DNA from: Parvibaculaceae bacterium Mf 1.05b.01
GTDB taxonomy: Bacteria > Pseudomonadota > Alphaproteobacteria > Parvibaculales > Parvibaculaceae
Direction of reading: 5' to 3'
DNA length: 64,000 bases
Assembly (NCBI GenBank): GCA_000509225.1
Contig: BAOK01000001.1
Span: forward strand, 2,074,245 to 2,138,244
This document shows, piece after piece, positions 10,535 through 18,159 of this stretch. The number at the start of each line of letters is the position of its first letter. Positions within the stretch are counted from its first letter, which is position 1. A model generated the notes under the pieces. The model did no database searches, was not told the DNA's origin, and saw only the letters and a program-made list of their open reading frames with translations. Both the position numbers and the translations under genes were made by a program.

Positions 10535-11053
10535 TCAATTGGTCTTTGGGTTGATCGTGTCCAGAAAGGCGCGGGCCTCTGTATCGCTCGTAATGGTGAT
10601 CTGGCTCGCATGAGCGCCGATGGTCGCCATGACCTCGTCAATGCGCGGCAGCGAGCGGTTCGGGAAATCCCATATCCATTTGTAGAAAGCCGGATCAAAC
10701 TTCTCGGGACACCCGTTCGCCAAATCAGGCCGCGTCTCGCCGCGATATTTGAGATAACGCAGGAATACGCGCCAAAGACAGTGCAGGCGTGGACGGATCA
10801 CCAGAATGATCGTGTCGGCCCTTGGCATCCGAAGGTTGAAAGTGGAGGAGAAGTTTCCTTCGATGATCCAGCTGTCGCGGGCAACAAGGTCGGAGACAAT
10901 GGGGGCCCATTCCTCATCCAGCGTCGGAACCCACTTAGGGCGCCAATATTCTGTATCGAGATGAATAAGGGGGAGGCCCGTCTTTTCGGCAAGTGCTGTC
11001 GCAAGGGTCGTTTTCCCTGCGCCGGAGGGGCCGATGACCAGAACACGTTTCAT
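10535..11053 (-). CDS. P-loop NTPase, adenylate-kinase-like (FlaR/topology modulation type)
   Basis: The 172-residue product starts with MKRVLVIGPSGAGKTTLA, giving a Walker A motif at 8-16, followed by LIHLDTEYWRP and a middle WIIEGNFSSTFNLRM segment typical of small nucleotide-kinase-like proteins annotated as topology modulation protein FlaR. The real phosphate acceptor is not known. ATG 11053 has an excellent GGGGAGG site 6 bases upstream; an in-frame extension to 11077 is unlikely. A candidate promoter lies at 11107-11135. Confidence 0.85.
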   Translation of the reverse strand: MKRVLVIGPSGAGKTTLATALAEKTGLPLIHLDTEYWRPKWVPTLDEEWAPIVSDLVARDSWIIEGNFSSTFNLRMPRADTIILVIRPRLHCLWRVFLRYLKYRGETRPDLANGCPEKFDPAFYKWIWDFPNRSLPRIDEVMATIGAHASQITITSDTEARAFLDTINPKTN

Positions 11054-11106
11054 AAATACCTCCCCATTGCCCAACAAGCAGGTGGCCGTCCCCGAATGGG
11101 ACGCGG

Positions 11107-11135
11107 GTTCTAGGCCCGGGGGGTTATTGGGTCAA
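11107..11135 (-). promoter_or_regulatory. Candidate sigma-70 promoter for the P-loop/DUF1801 unit
   Basis: On the minus strand TTGACC (complement of 11130-11135) and TAGAAC (complement of 11107-11112) are separated by 17 bases. The predicted start would give a leader of about 45 bases to ATG 11053. The -10 element is imperfect. Confidence 0.35.
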
Positions 11136-11139
11136 GAGA

Positions 11140-12507
11140 TTAAAACGCGTACTCATCATAGATGGGATCGGTCTTACCGCCCCAGCGGCCGTTATAGGCA
11201 TCGAGCTGTTCGTCAGCGCGGGTCTTACCCTTGTCGAGAATTTCTTCGAGCGTTGAGAGGAAGATGGTTTCGTCAGCACCGACACCGTCTGTCTGACCGC
11301 GCGCCTTGAGACCGGCCCGGCTCATGTCGACCATCTCGCGGGCAATGTCCATGACGTTGACGCCAGCGGCTTTCGTGGCGAGTGCTGTCTTTGGTACTTC
11401 CCAGCGCAGTTCTTCGCGGGTGTCCGGCGTCCACTTCTTCACCATGTCCCAGGCCGCATCCAGCACACCACCATCATAAAGAAGGCCCACCCACAAAGCG
11501 GGCAGCGCACAGATGGAATTCCACGGGCCGCTGTCAGCGCCGCGCATTTCCATGAACTTCTTGATGCGCACTTCCGGGAAAATGGTGGTGAGATGGTTGG
11601 ACCAATCGCCGATGGTTGGCATCTCGCCTTCAAATCCTTCGAGCTTGCCCGCCATGAAATCGCGGAAGCTTTTGCCTGTCACATCATGGTACTCACCATC
11701 GCGATAGACAAAATACATGGGCACGTCGAGCGCATAGTCCACATAGCGCTCGTAGGAAAAGCCGTCTTCAAAAACAAAGGGCAGCATGCCGGTGCGCGCC
11801 TTGTCTGTGTCTGTCCAGATCTGGCTGCGGAACGAGGCAAAGCCGTTGGGCTTGCCTTCCGTAAAGGGGGAGTTGGCAAAAAGGGCCGTCGCAATCGGCT
11901 GCAAAGCCAGCGCCACACGAAACTTTTTCACCATGTCGCTTTCCGCGGACCAGTCCAGGTTCACCTGAACCGTGCAGGAGCGGTACATCATATCGAGGCC
12001 GTAGGAGCCCACCTTTTTCATGTACTCGGTCATGATGCCATAGCGGCCCTTGGGCATGACCGGGATCTCTTCGCGGCTCCAATCCGGCGTAAAGCCTGTG
12101 CCCAAGAAACAGATATCGAGTTCGCCACCGACCTCTTTCACCTGAGCCAGATGGTCGTGCACTTCAGAACATGTCTGGTGCAGCATTTCCAGCGGTGCGC
12201 CGGAAAGCTCAAACTGTCCGCCGGGCTCAAGCGATACGTTGGCGAGACTGTCTGGACAGGTGAGACCGATAATGTGGTCGCCTTCATGGACAGGCTGCCA
12301 GCCAAAGCGGGTCATGCCTTCCAGCATGGCGCGGATGCCCTTAGGGCCATCATAGGGAATTGGGATTCTGTCTTGTGTGCGGAAAGGGAACTTCTCGTGC
12401 TCGGTGCCGATGCGCCAGTCAGCTTTCGGCTTCTCGCCCGCCTCAATATAGGAGACCAGGTCGTCATAGCCTGAAATGGGATCGGCTCCCGCCACCAGAA
12501 TGCTCAT
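11140..12507 (-). CDS. gshA: Glutamate-cysteine ligase
   Basis: The 455-residue protein is the class 3 (plant/alphaproteobacterial) glutamate-cysteine ligase, the first step of glutathione synthesis. Family markers include DWRIGTEHEKFPFR at about 30-43 (the ATP/metal-binding glutamate), LEPGGQFELSGAP near 94-106, MMYRSCTVQVNLDW with the conserved cysteine, and MRGADSGPWNSICALPALWVGLLYD. It ends with YDEYAF. Glutathione-linked genes elsewhere in the window (GST, glutathione peroxidase) fit. An inverted repeat 52 bases upstream may be regulatory. Confidence 0.95.
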   Translation of the reverse strand: MSILVAGADPISGYDDLVSYIEAGEKPKADWRIGTEHEKFPFRTQDRIPIPYDGPKGIRAMLEGMTRFGWQPVHEGDHIIGLTCPDSLANVSLEPGGQFELSGAPLEMLHQTCSEVHDHLAQVKEVGGELDICFLGTGFTPDWSREEIPVMPKGRYGIMTEYMKKVGSYGLDMMYRSCTVQVNLDWSAESDMVKKFRVALALQPIATALFANSPFTEGKPNGFASFRSQIWTDTDKARTGMLPFVFEDGFSYERYVDYALDVPMYFVYRDGEYHDVTGKSFRDFMAGKLEGFEGEMPTIGDWSNHLTTIFPEVRIKKFMEMRGADSGPWNSICALPALWVGLLYDGGVLDAAWDMVKKWTPDTREELRWEVPKTALATKAAGVNVMDIAREMVDMSRAGLKARGQTDGVGADETIFLSTLEEILDKGKTRADEQLDAYNGRWGGKTDPIYDEYAF

Positions 12508-12558
12508 GCTCCCCCAGCCTTCCTGCCCTTTTCAGGCTACGTCTCATCGCGCAGTTAT

Positions 12559-12572
12559 TGACGCCTGCGTCA
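12559..12572. promoter_or_regulatory. Inverted repeat upstream of gshA
   Basis: TGACGC-CT-GCGTCA is a perfect 6+6 inverted repeat with a two-base centre, in the 154-base gap between rsmE and gshA. It could be an operator for gshA; no T-run follows, so it is not a terminator. The binding protein is unknown. Confidence 0.35.
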
Positions 12573-12661
12573 CTCTTTAGGTCAGTGCCATGTAAGGGAC
12601 GACCCTAACGCGCACAAGGTCTTTTCTGAAACTCTGCAAAAACGTGAACATAAATATGAGA

Positions 12662-13468
12662 TTAGCCCTGCCAATCGCCCAGAACCAGCTGTATGGCGGC
12701 CAATGCCGCAACCGCTGCAGTGTCTGCCCGCATGATGCGGGGACCCAAGGAAATCGCGTGCGTATCGTCGCGGTTTAGCAGTTGCTCCCGCTCCGACGGC
12801 GAAAACCCGCCTTCCGGACCGATCAGAACTGCCAAAGGACCCGCAGTGCCGAGTGCTTGCAGCTGTTCCAGTGTGCTCGCTTTCGGCGCTGCCTCATCGC
12901 AGAAGATGATCCGACGCCCGCCCATATTGGCGGACCAGGTGCTCAAAAGCGCACTCAAGCTCTGAGGTTCTGCCACTTCAGGGACAGACATAAGGCCACA
13001 CTGCTCTGCAGCCTCTACCGCATTGGCGCGCAGCCGGTCCTGTTTGATGCGCGCCACATTGGTACGTGCCGTGTTCACGGGCAGCAGGCGCCCTGCCCCC
13101 ATTTCAACGGCCTTCTGGACCATAAAGTCGAGACGGGCCCTTTTGACCGGCGCAAAAAGCAGCCAGATGTCGGGCAGTACATCCTGCTCTCTGGTCTTCT
13201 TTTCCAGGGCAATCAGGCAGGACCGCTTTTTAACTTCGTCCAACCGGCCAAGCCATTCACCGTCGCGGCCATTAAAGAGCCGCACATGGTCGCCATCGCT
13301 CATGCGCATGACATTCAGGAGATAGTGGATCTGATCGCGGTTCGGCACGACGCCCAGGCCGTCGCCCAGGCCCGCCTCCACAAAGAGGCGCACTTTGCCG
13401 GTCCCACAATGGTCTAGGCCGGTTCCGCAATGATCTGCCGTTTCCTGAGGGTCGTGTTTGTTGTTCAT
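12662..13468 (-). CDS. rsmE: 16S rRNA (uracil1498-N3)-methyltransferase
   Basis: The 268-residue SPOUT-class methyltransferase methylates U1498 of 16S rRNA. The SAM knot signatures are LIGPEGGFSPSERE and SLGPRIMRADTAAVAALAAIQ near the C-terminus; HYLLNVMRMSDGDHVRLFNG is the N-terminal RNA-binding barrel. An unusual N-terminal extension contains a tandem DHCGTG-LDHCGTG repeat before the normal RLFV start. ATG 13468 has AAGGGG just upstream, supporting translation of the extension, but an in-frame GTG at 13393 would give the usual length of about 243. Confidence 0.94.
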   Translation of the reverse strand: MNNKHDPQETADHCGTGLDHCGTGKVRLFVEAGLGDGLGVVPNRDQIHYLLNVMRMSDGDHVRLFNGRDGEWLGRLDEVKKRSCLIALEKKTREQDVLPDIWLLFAPVKRARLDFMVQKAVEMGAGRLLPVNTARTNVARIKQDRLRANAVEAAEQCGLMSVPEVAEPQSLSALLSTWSANMGGRRIIFCDEAAPKASTLEQLQALGTAGPLAVLIGPEGGFSPSEREQLLNRDDTHAISLGPRIMRADTAAVAALAAIQLVLGDWQG

Positions 13469-13576
13469 CCCCCCTTATAGAAGAAGTCAATTTGCAGGTG
13501 AAGCCTAGGTTTTTTGAGGCAGATGGGGAGAGAAGCTCTTAAGAAAGAACAAACATGTTTTGGCTAAGCTTGCCCC

Positions 13577-14278
13577 ATGATCGGTAGTGTCGGCGGCCCC
13601 CAGACGTCATTCAATCCATATCTTCAGAGTGCGAGTCTGGATTCCTCTCGCGCGGGCGGCGTTTTTGTGCCCAGCGCACCGGGGGTCGATCCCGCACAGC
13701 AGGCTCAGGCGACTGGTGCCAGCCGGGGGCTTCTCGAGCAGACGGGCAATAGCCGCAAGGTGGAAGGTGGTTCGTCTGCAGCGAAGGCCGGTTCTCAGGA
13801 CGACCTCACGCCTGAGGAAGAAGCCGAGGTCGAACGGCTTAAGAAACGAGAAGAAGAGGTCAAAGCCCACGAGGCTGCCCATGCAGCGGCAGGCGGCGGG
13901 GTCACCGGTGCTATCAGCTACAGCTACACGACCGGGCCGGACGACAAGGAATATATCACCGACGGCGAAATCCAGATTGATACCTCTGCCGGGGGCAGTG
14001 ATCCAGAAGCGGTCATTGCCAAAATGGAAGCGGTCATTCGCTCTGCTTATGCGCCCGCTGAACCCTCATCCAAAGACCGCCAGGTGGCCGCACAGGCGCA
14101 GCAGATCCTCGCCGCTGCCGAACTTCAAGCCAAAGAACAGAAGAGCGCTGAAGAAGAAGCAGACGCAGGTGACGATGCTGTCGCTGAGGAGGGTGGCCTT
14201 TCCTCTGCCCTTTCACAGGCGATCAAAGCCTATGAAGCGCCCACCACAGACCGGCGGCAGGCTGATCTTTCTGTATAG
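13577..14278 (+). CDS. SprA-related putative metalloprotease
   Basis: The 233-residue protein has a low-complexity N-terminal third, then an acidic/basic helix (LTPEEEAEVERLKKREEEVK) leading into HEAAHAAAGGGV, a HExxH zinc site, and the block ISYSYTTGPDDKEYITDGEI. This is the SprA-related family (named after a Shewanella protein), where the helix and HEAAH motif are diagnostic. No signal peptide is visible. Function in alphaproteobacteria is not known. The initiation signal is weak. It is divergent from rsmE. Confidence 0.85.
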   Translation: MIGSVGGPQTSFNPYLQSASLDSSRAGGVFVPSAPGVDPAQQAQATGASRGLLEQTGNSRKVEGGSSAAKAGSQDDLTPEEEAEVERLKKREEEVKAHEAAHAAAGGGVTGAISYSYTTGPDDKEYITDGEIQIDTSAGGSDPEAVIAKMEAVIRSAYAPAEPSSKDRQVAAQAQQILAAAELQAKEQKSAEEEADAGDDAVAEEGGLSSALSQAIKAYEAPTTDRRQADLSV

Positions 14279-14360
14279 CGCCGAGATCGAACGACCCCAG
14301 CGCCTTCCAAATGATGCTATGAACCTCCTACGTATTGAGTTTTCGTAAGAGACCTTTTGG

Positions 14361-15335
14361 ATGACAGACCCCCATCGACAACCCAATGATAGCCGCGTTG
14401 CCGACGCATCCTTTGATAATTGGGTCGATTTTTATGCGCCAGAAAAGACGAAGCCCTATCTGCGGCTGATGCGCGCCGACCGCCCCATCGGTACCTGGCT
14501 GCTGCTATGGCCCTGTCTTTGGTCCATTGCGCTTGCTGCCCCCCTTGGCGACGGCTGGTCCGTTCTGTCGCTTCTCTATTTGCCAGAACCCGGCACCATG
14601 CTGCTGTTTGCCCTTGGTGCGTTTGTCATGCGCGGCGCCGGCTGCACCATCAATGACATTATTGACCATGAGTTTGACGCGAAGGTCGCCCGGACACGAT
14701 CACGACCCATTCCTTCAGGCGCTGTCAGTCTCCGGCAGGCGTGGATTTTCCTGATCGCGCTTTGTCTTGTTGGTCTCGCGATCCTGGTGCAGTTCAATCT
14801 CTTCACCATCCTGCTGGGTGCTTCCTCGCTGTTGCTCGTCGGGCTCTACCCGTTTGCCAAGCGCTTTACCTATTGGCCACAGGTGATGCTCGGGCTCACC
14901 TTCAACTGGGGCGCTCTTCTCGGCTGGGCTGCCGTTGCCGGCAGTCTTAGTCTTCCGCCGGTGCTGCTCTATATCGGCTGCATCTGCTGGACGGTCGGCT
15001 ATGACACGATCTACGCCCATCAGGACAAAGAGGATGATGCGCTCCTCGGCCTCAAGTCGACGGCGCTTCGATTTGGGGACAATACGAAGACCTGGCTCTA
15101 TGGGTTCTATGGAGCGGCCCTTCTTTTCTTTGGTCTGGCGGGCATGGCGGCGGCCATTGGATGGATTTTCTATCTGGGTCTTGTCATCGGCGGCTGGCAT
15201 CTCATGCGCCAGGTCACGCGCACTAAGATTGATGATGCCGCCAGGTGTCTCGCTGTTTTCAAATCCAATCGCGACTTTGGCGTGATCCTGTTTGCATCCA
15301 TCCTTGCGGGCACGCTGGGCTCCGGTCTGCACTAG
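14361..15335 (+). CDS. ubiA: 4-hydroxybenzoate polyprenyltransferase
   Basis: The 324-residue integral membrane prenyltransferase attaches the polyprenyl tail to 4-hydroxybenzoate in ubiquinone synthesis. The two aspartate motifs are intact: NDIIDHEFD at 98-106 followed by RTRSRPIPSG, and YDTIYAHQDKEDD at about 217-229. The N-terminal PYLRLMRADRPIGTWLLLWP is typical. About eight to nine hydrophobic segments follow. Ubiquinone supply suits an organism with a full aa3 respiratory chain. It stands 82 bases after the SprA gene. Confidence 0.97.
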   Translation: MTDPHRQPNDSRVADASFDNWVDFYAPEKTKPYLRLMRADRPIGTWLLLWPCLWSIALAAPLGDGWSVLSLLYLPEPGTMLLFALGAFVMRGAGCTINDIIDHEFDAKVARTRSRPIPSGAVSLRQAWIFLIALCLVGLAILVQFNLFTILLGASSLLLVGLYPFAKRFTYWPQVMLGLTFNWGALLGWAAVAGSLSLPPVLLYIGCICWTVGYDTIYAHQDKEDDALLGLKSTALRFGDNTKTWLYGFYGAALLFFGLAGMAAAIGWIFYLGLVIGGWHLMRQVTRTKIDDAARCLAVFKSNRDFGVILFASILAGTLGSGLH

Positions 15336-15385
15336 TCGGCCCAGGTCCCTCTTAACCCTGAGCGTAGATGTCGCAGCAGACGAGC

Positions 15386-15414
15386 TTGAACCATATTGCA
15401 CCGCACCATATATA
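15386..15414 (+). promoter_or_regulatory. Strong sigma-70-like promoter of the 38-codon unit
   Basis: TTGAAC (15386-15391), a 17-base spacer and TATATA (15409-15414) form the best promoter match I see in the window. The predicted start is near 15421, inside the hairpin at 15417-15436. Confidence 0.6.
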
Positions 15415-15416
15415 TC

Positions 15417-15436
15417 GCACAGCAACATAGCTGTGC
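15417..15436 (+). other. Hairpin at the predicted transcript start
   Basis: GCACAGC and GCTGTGC form a perfect seven-base-pair stem with a six-base loop (AACATA). It overlaps the predicted transcription start of the small unit, so it may be an operator at the start site or a 5' stabilising stem. Confidence 0.5.
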
Positions 15437-15488
15437 TTCACGCCAATTCCGACGCGCTGGTGCAGCTAGACCATCAAGGAGCGAACCT

Positions 15489-15605
15489 ATGTTCAAGCAA
15501 TGGTTCCATGGTGCCGCAGTTGCAGCGAGCCTCTTTTCCGGCATGCCTTACTGGCGTGACGAAGGAGTCCGCTCTGCAAAACGCGCTTCAGCACACAAAG
15601 GGTAA
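15489..15605 (+). CDS. Putative 38-residue small protein
   Basis: An ATG 7 bases after a textbook AAGGAG opens a 38-codon frame ending in TAA. The product starts MFKQWFHGAAVAASLF, with a hydrophobic first 22 residues, and ends with a basic tail containing RSAKRASAHKG; it could associate with membranes. I recognise no family. The frame sits between a strong promoter (15386-15414) and a terminator (15646-15680), so it has its own transcript of about 260 bases. An alternative is that the transcript is a regulatory RNA and the frame incidental, but the Shine-Dalgarno argues for translation. Confidence 0.5.
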   Translation: MFKQWFHGAAVAASLFSGMPYWRDEGVRSAKRASAHKG

Positions 15606-15645
15606 GCTCATTTCCTGAGCTATTCTGCCAAAAACTTAAAAATCG

Positions 15646-15680
15646 AACCCCAGTTCATTTCTATGGCCTGGGGTTTTGTT
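15646..15680 (+). terminator. Rho-independent terminator
   Basis: AACCCCAG (15646-15653) pairs with CTGGGGTT (15668-15675) across a 14-base loop and is followed by a T-rich TTGTT tail. It closes the small unit and insulates the TetR control region. Confidence 0.65.
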
Positions 15681-15691
15681 TGGTTCAAAAT

Positions 15692-15707
15692 ATGAATCTA
15701 TTTTCAT
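15692..15707. promoter_or_regulatory. TetR operator copy 1
   Basis: ATGAA, TCTATT, TTCAT: a 5-6-5 inverted repeat just upstream of the predicted -35 element. It matches copies 2 and 3 in spacing and half-sites. Confidence 0.6.
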
Positions 15708-15709
15708 TT

Positions 15710-15737
15710 TTTACGCGCGCCCTCTTGATTTTATAAA
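15710..15737 (+). promoter_or_regulatory. Candidate promoter of the tetR-desaturase operon
   Basis: TTTACG (15710-15715) and TATAAA (15732-15737) are 16 bases apart. Operator 1 abuts the -35 side and operator 2 begins at the base after the -10, an arrangement expected for repression. Confidence 0.45.
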
Positions 15738-15753
15738 GTGAATCTGTTTTCAT
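15738..15753. promoter_or_regulatory. TetR operator copy 2
   Basis: GTGAA, TCTGTT, TTCAT: the same 5-6-5 dyad as copy 1, 46 bases further on, covering the predicted transcription start. Confidence 0.6.
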
Positions 15754-15779
15754 TAATAAATCAAGGAGACCGCCATCAA

Positions 15780-15795
15780 CTGAATTGGATTTCAT
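15780..15795. promoter_or_regulatory. TetR operator copy 3
   Basis: CTGAA, TTGGAT, TTCAT: a third dyad of the same form, 42 bases after copy 2 and ending four bases before the TetR start codon. Confidence 0.5.
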
Positions 15796-15799
15796 ATCT

Positions 15800-16447
15800 A
15801 TGGCCTATCGGCAAACGGAGCACGTGGCGCAGCGCCTCGAGGAAAACAGGCGCCGAATTCTGAAGGCTGCGCGCGAGCTTGTCGCGGAAGGCGGGTTCGC
15901 AAAAGCGCAGATCACGGCCGTGGCCAAAAGGGCAGGTCTCGCGACGGGCACGCTTTATCGCTATTTCCCGTCAAAAGATGATCTCTGTCGTCAGGTGTTC
16001 CGGGAAGTCTCCTCTCGGGAAATGAATATCCTTGCGGGCATTGCCGCGGCAGACCATCCGGCACTTGATCGCTTTGATCTGGTGCTGCGTACCTTTTCGG
16101 GACGCGCGCTCAAAAGCCGTCGCCTCGCCTACGCCCTTCTGGCAGAGCCTGTTGATGTTGCCCTCGCCGAAGAACGCACCCGGTTCAGGAAGACCCACGC
16201 GGCGATTTTTGCGCGCATTATTGATGATGCCATCGCCGAGGGAAGTGTGAGCCCACGCGATAGCAAGCTTGTTGCCGCTTGCATTGCGGGCGCCATCCCA
16301 ACAGCGCTGGTAGGCCCGCTTGCACCAGAAACCGATGCGCAGGGAAGCGATGATGTCCTCAACAGCATCGTTCAATTCTGCTTCGGGGCACTGGGTGTAA
16401 CCGCCCGACAGACTGCGACAAAGACACAATTGGAGAGCCGGCTATGA
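15800..16447 (+). CDS. TetR/AcrR family transcriptional regulator
   Basis: The 215-residue protein has an N-terminal TetR helix-turn-helix (about residues 13-58) with ITAVAKRAGLATGTLYRYFPSKDDL, and a ligand-binding C-terminal domain. It overlaps the downstream desaturase by 4 bases (ATGA), so the two are translationally coupled and the regulator very likely controls its own operon through the three operators at 15692-15795. ATG 15800 is preferred; an in-frame TTG at 15785 is closer to the AAGGAG at 15763-15768 but would still be poorly spaced. Confidence 0.93.
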   Translation: MAYRQTEHVAQRLEENRRRILKAARELVAEGGFAKAQITAVAKRAGLATGTLYRYFPSKDDLCRQVFREVSSREMNILAGIAAADHPALDRFDLVLRTFSGRALKSRRLAYALLAEPVDVALAEERTRFRKTHAAIFARIIDDAIAEGSVSPRDSKLVAACIAGAIPTALVGPLAPETDAQGSDDVLNSIVQFCFGALGVTARQTATKTQLESRL

Positions 16448-17457
16448 ACAAGGTCAAGGCACAAGACATTCTCACCGAGGACCAGATTGCAGTTGTACGC
16501 AAGCGCTCTGATCTTCGCGCCATATGGATCGCCGCTCACGCTTGGGGAACCTGTTTCGCCGCGATGGCCCTATTCGTCTATTTCCCAAATCCGATCACCT
16601 TCCTTCTGGCGTTCTTGATTATCGGCAGTCGTCAGCTGGGTCTGGCCATTCTCATGCATGATGCATCTCACGGCGTTCTGGCGAAATCCCCCAAGCTCAA
16701 TGAATTCATCGGTCAATGGCTCGGTGCCTATCCCTTGATGGCGGAGACGTGGTCCTATCGGCGCTATCATCTGCAGCACCACAACAATACACAGCAAGCG
16801 GACGATCCGGATCTGATCCTTTCCGCGCCCTTCCCCATCACGAAGAAGAGTTTCCGGCGGAAAATGTGGCGGGATATTACCGGCCAGACCGGGTACCAGC
16901 AGCGCAAGGCTCAGATCCTGAGCGCGATCGGCTCTTCTGACATGCCCGTTGCTGATCGAGTCAGACGCTATTGGTCAAAACTGGGTCGGGCGACCGTTGT
17001 CCACCTCATTCTGTTGACTGGCCTCGCTGCGACAGGTCACTGGTATCTCTATTTTGTTCTATGGCTGCTCCCGTTCCTGACATGGCATCAGGTGATCACG
17101 CGCATTCGAAATATTGCGGAACACGCCATGGTGCCTGATAGCGATGATGTCTTTCGCTCGTCGCGGACAACTGTGCTTAGCCTTTTGGAGCGCGCATTTT
17201 TCGGACCCTATTGGGTCAACTATCATGTTGAACATCATCTCATGATGTGGATCCCTTGCTACAATCTCCCCAAAGCGCAGGAATTCCTCAAGGCCAATGG
17301 GCATTGGGACAGAATGGAAACCATGAACGGATATTGGGAAGTGATCAAAATGGCGACCTCTAAGCCAGATGATCAGGACCAACCAGGCGAGGTCATTCAC
17401 AACACGCGACGCCGGGTTGCCGGGATCACGTCGGAAGGGTTTGAAGCTGCAAACTGA
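16444..17457 (+). CDS. Membrane fatty acid desaturase
   Basis: The 337-residue diiron membrane desaturase has the three histidine boxes: HDASH at 72-76, HLQHH at 109-113 and HVEHH at 261-265, plus an extra His227 in NIAEHAM. Hydrophobic segments lie at about 27-63 and 180-215. The likely substrate is a fatty acyl chain in membrane lipid or acyl carrier, though lipid hydroxylases share these boxes. It is co-translated with the TetR gene, which suggests control of membrane fluidity or response to a fatty acid ligand. The C-terminal 60 residues are hydrophilic. Confidence 0.92.
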   Translation: MNKVKAQDILTEDQIAVVRKRSDLRAIWIAAHAWGTCFAAMALFVYFPNPITFLLAFLIIGSRQLGLAILMHDASHGVLAKSPKLNEFIGQWLGAYPLMAETWSYRRYHLQHHNNTQQADDPDLILSAPFPITKKSFRRKMWRDITGQTGYQQRKAQILSAIGSSDMPVADRVRRYWSKLGRATVVHLILLTGLAATGHWYLYFVLWLLPFLTWHQVITRIRNIAEHAMVPDSDDVFRSSRTTVLSLLERAFFGPYWVNYHVEHHLMMWIPCYNLPKAQEFLKANGHWDRMETMNGYWEVIKMATSKPDDQDQPGEVIHNTRRRVAGITSEGFEAAN

Positions 17458-18115
17458 CGACCTATCCGCGGCCAAGGAAGACCCGTCAGCGTTCATCCGC
17501 GCGCATACGGCATTGCACGAGCCCCCTCTCGTTCCGGAGCTTCGTTTGCATCTGGCCACTGAGGGCGATGACCTCTGGCACATGGGCGAGGAAGAGCTGA
17601 CGGCTACGGGGCTCCCTGCCCCCTTCTGGGCATTTGCCTGGGCAGGTGGACAGGCACTCGCGCGTTTTCTGCTGGATAGTCCGGAAATCATTGCTCAGCA
17701 GAGAGTGCTCGACTTTGGGTCCGGGTCGGGCCTTGTGGGCCTCGCCGCCCTGCGCGCCGGGGCCAGGTCAGCACTTGCAGCCGATATTGATGTCTTTGCC
17801 TGCGCCGCGGCAGAGCTCAATGCTCAGGCCAACCATGTTTCCCTCACCACGACCGCGCAAGATCTCGTCGGTCAAGGTGGTCCGTGGGACGTCATCCTTG
17901 TCGGCGACATGTGCTACGAACAACCGCTTGCCGGTGAAGTTGAGGCTTGGCTGCTGGCCCAAGCATCCAAAGGGATTGATGTGTTCATCGGTGATCCAGG
18001 CCGCACTTATCTTCCCAAGGACAGGCTTCGGAAAGTCATCTCCTATGCGGTGAAAACGTCGCGAGAGCTGGAAGATACGGACGTGCGAAACACGTCTGTT
18101 TGGCAGTTTTCCTGA
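17441..18115 (+). CDS. Class I SAM methyltransferase, COG3897 (ETF-beta/nicotinamide methylase-like)
   Basis: The protein shows a SAM motif I (VLDFGSGSGLVGLAALRAGA), an acidic second strand (ALAADIDVFACAAAELNA) and the family start FIRAHTALHEPPLVPELRL followed by LPAPFWAFAWAGGQALAR. These match the COG3897 group related to mammalian ETF-beta lysine methyltransferase, so a protein lysine is a plausible target but unproven. The start is uncertain: TTG 17441 gives about 224 residues, the family norm, with GGAAGG just upstream; ATG 17369 would add 24 residues. Either overlaps the desaturase end, making this the third gene of the TetR operon. Confidence 0.85.
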   Translation: MKLQTDDLSAAKEDPSAFIRAHTALHEPPLVPELRLHLATEGDDLWHMGEEELTATGLPAPFWAFAWAGGQALARFLLDSPEIIAQQRVLDFGSGSGLVGLAALRAGARSALAADIDVFACAAAELNAQANHVSLTTTAQDLVGQGGPWDVILVGDMCYEQPLAGEVEAWLLAQASKGIDVFIGDPGRTYLPKDRLRKVISYAVKTSRELEDTDVRNTSVWQFS

Positions 18116-18159
18116 CGTTTTGACCACATAATTCATTCTGCTTGCCAAGGAGCCATTTA

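Noticed and set aside
13587-14348. 253-residue frame in another frame of the SprA-like gene
   Set aside because: Arg/Pro/Ser-rich shadow; the 13577 frame has a recognised HEAAH metalloprotease signature.
14715-15428. 237-residue minus-strand frame opposite ubiA
   Set aside because: Antisense to a confident gene and rich in charged residues without any motif.
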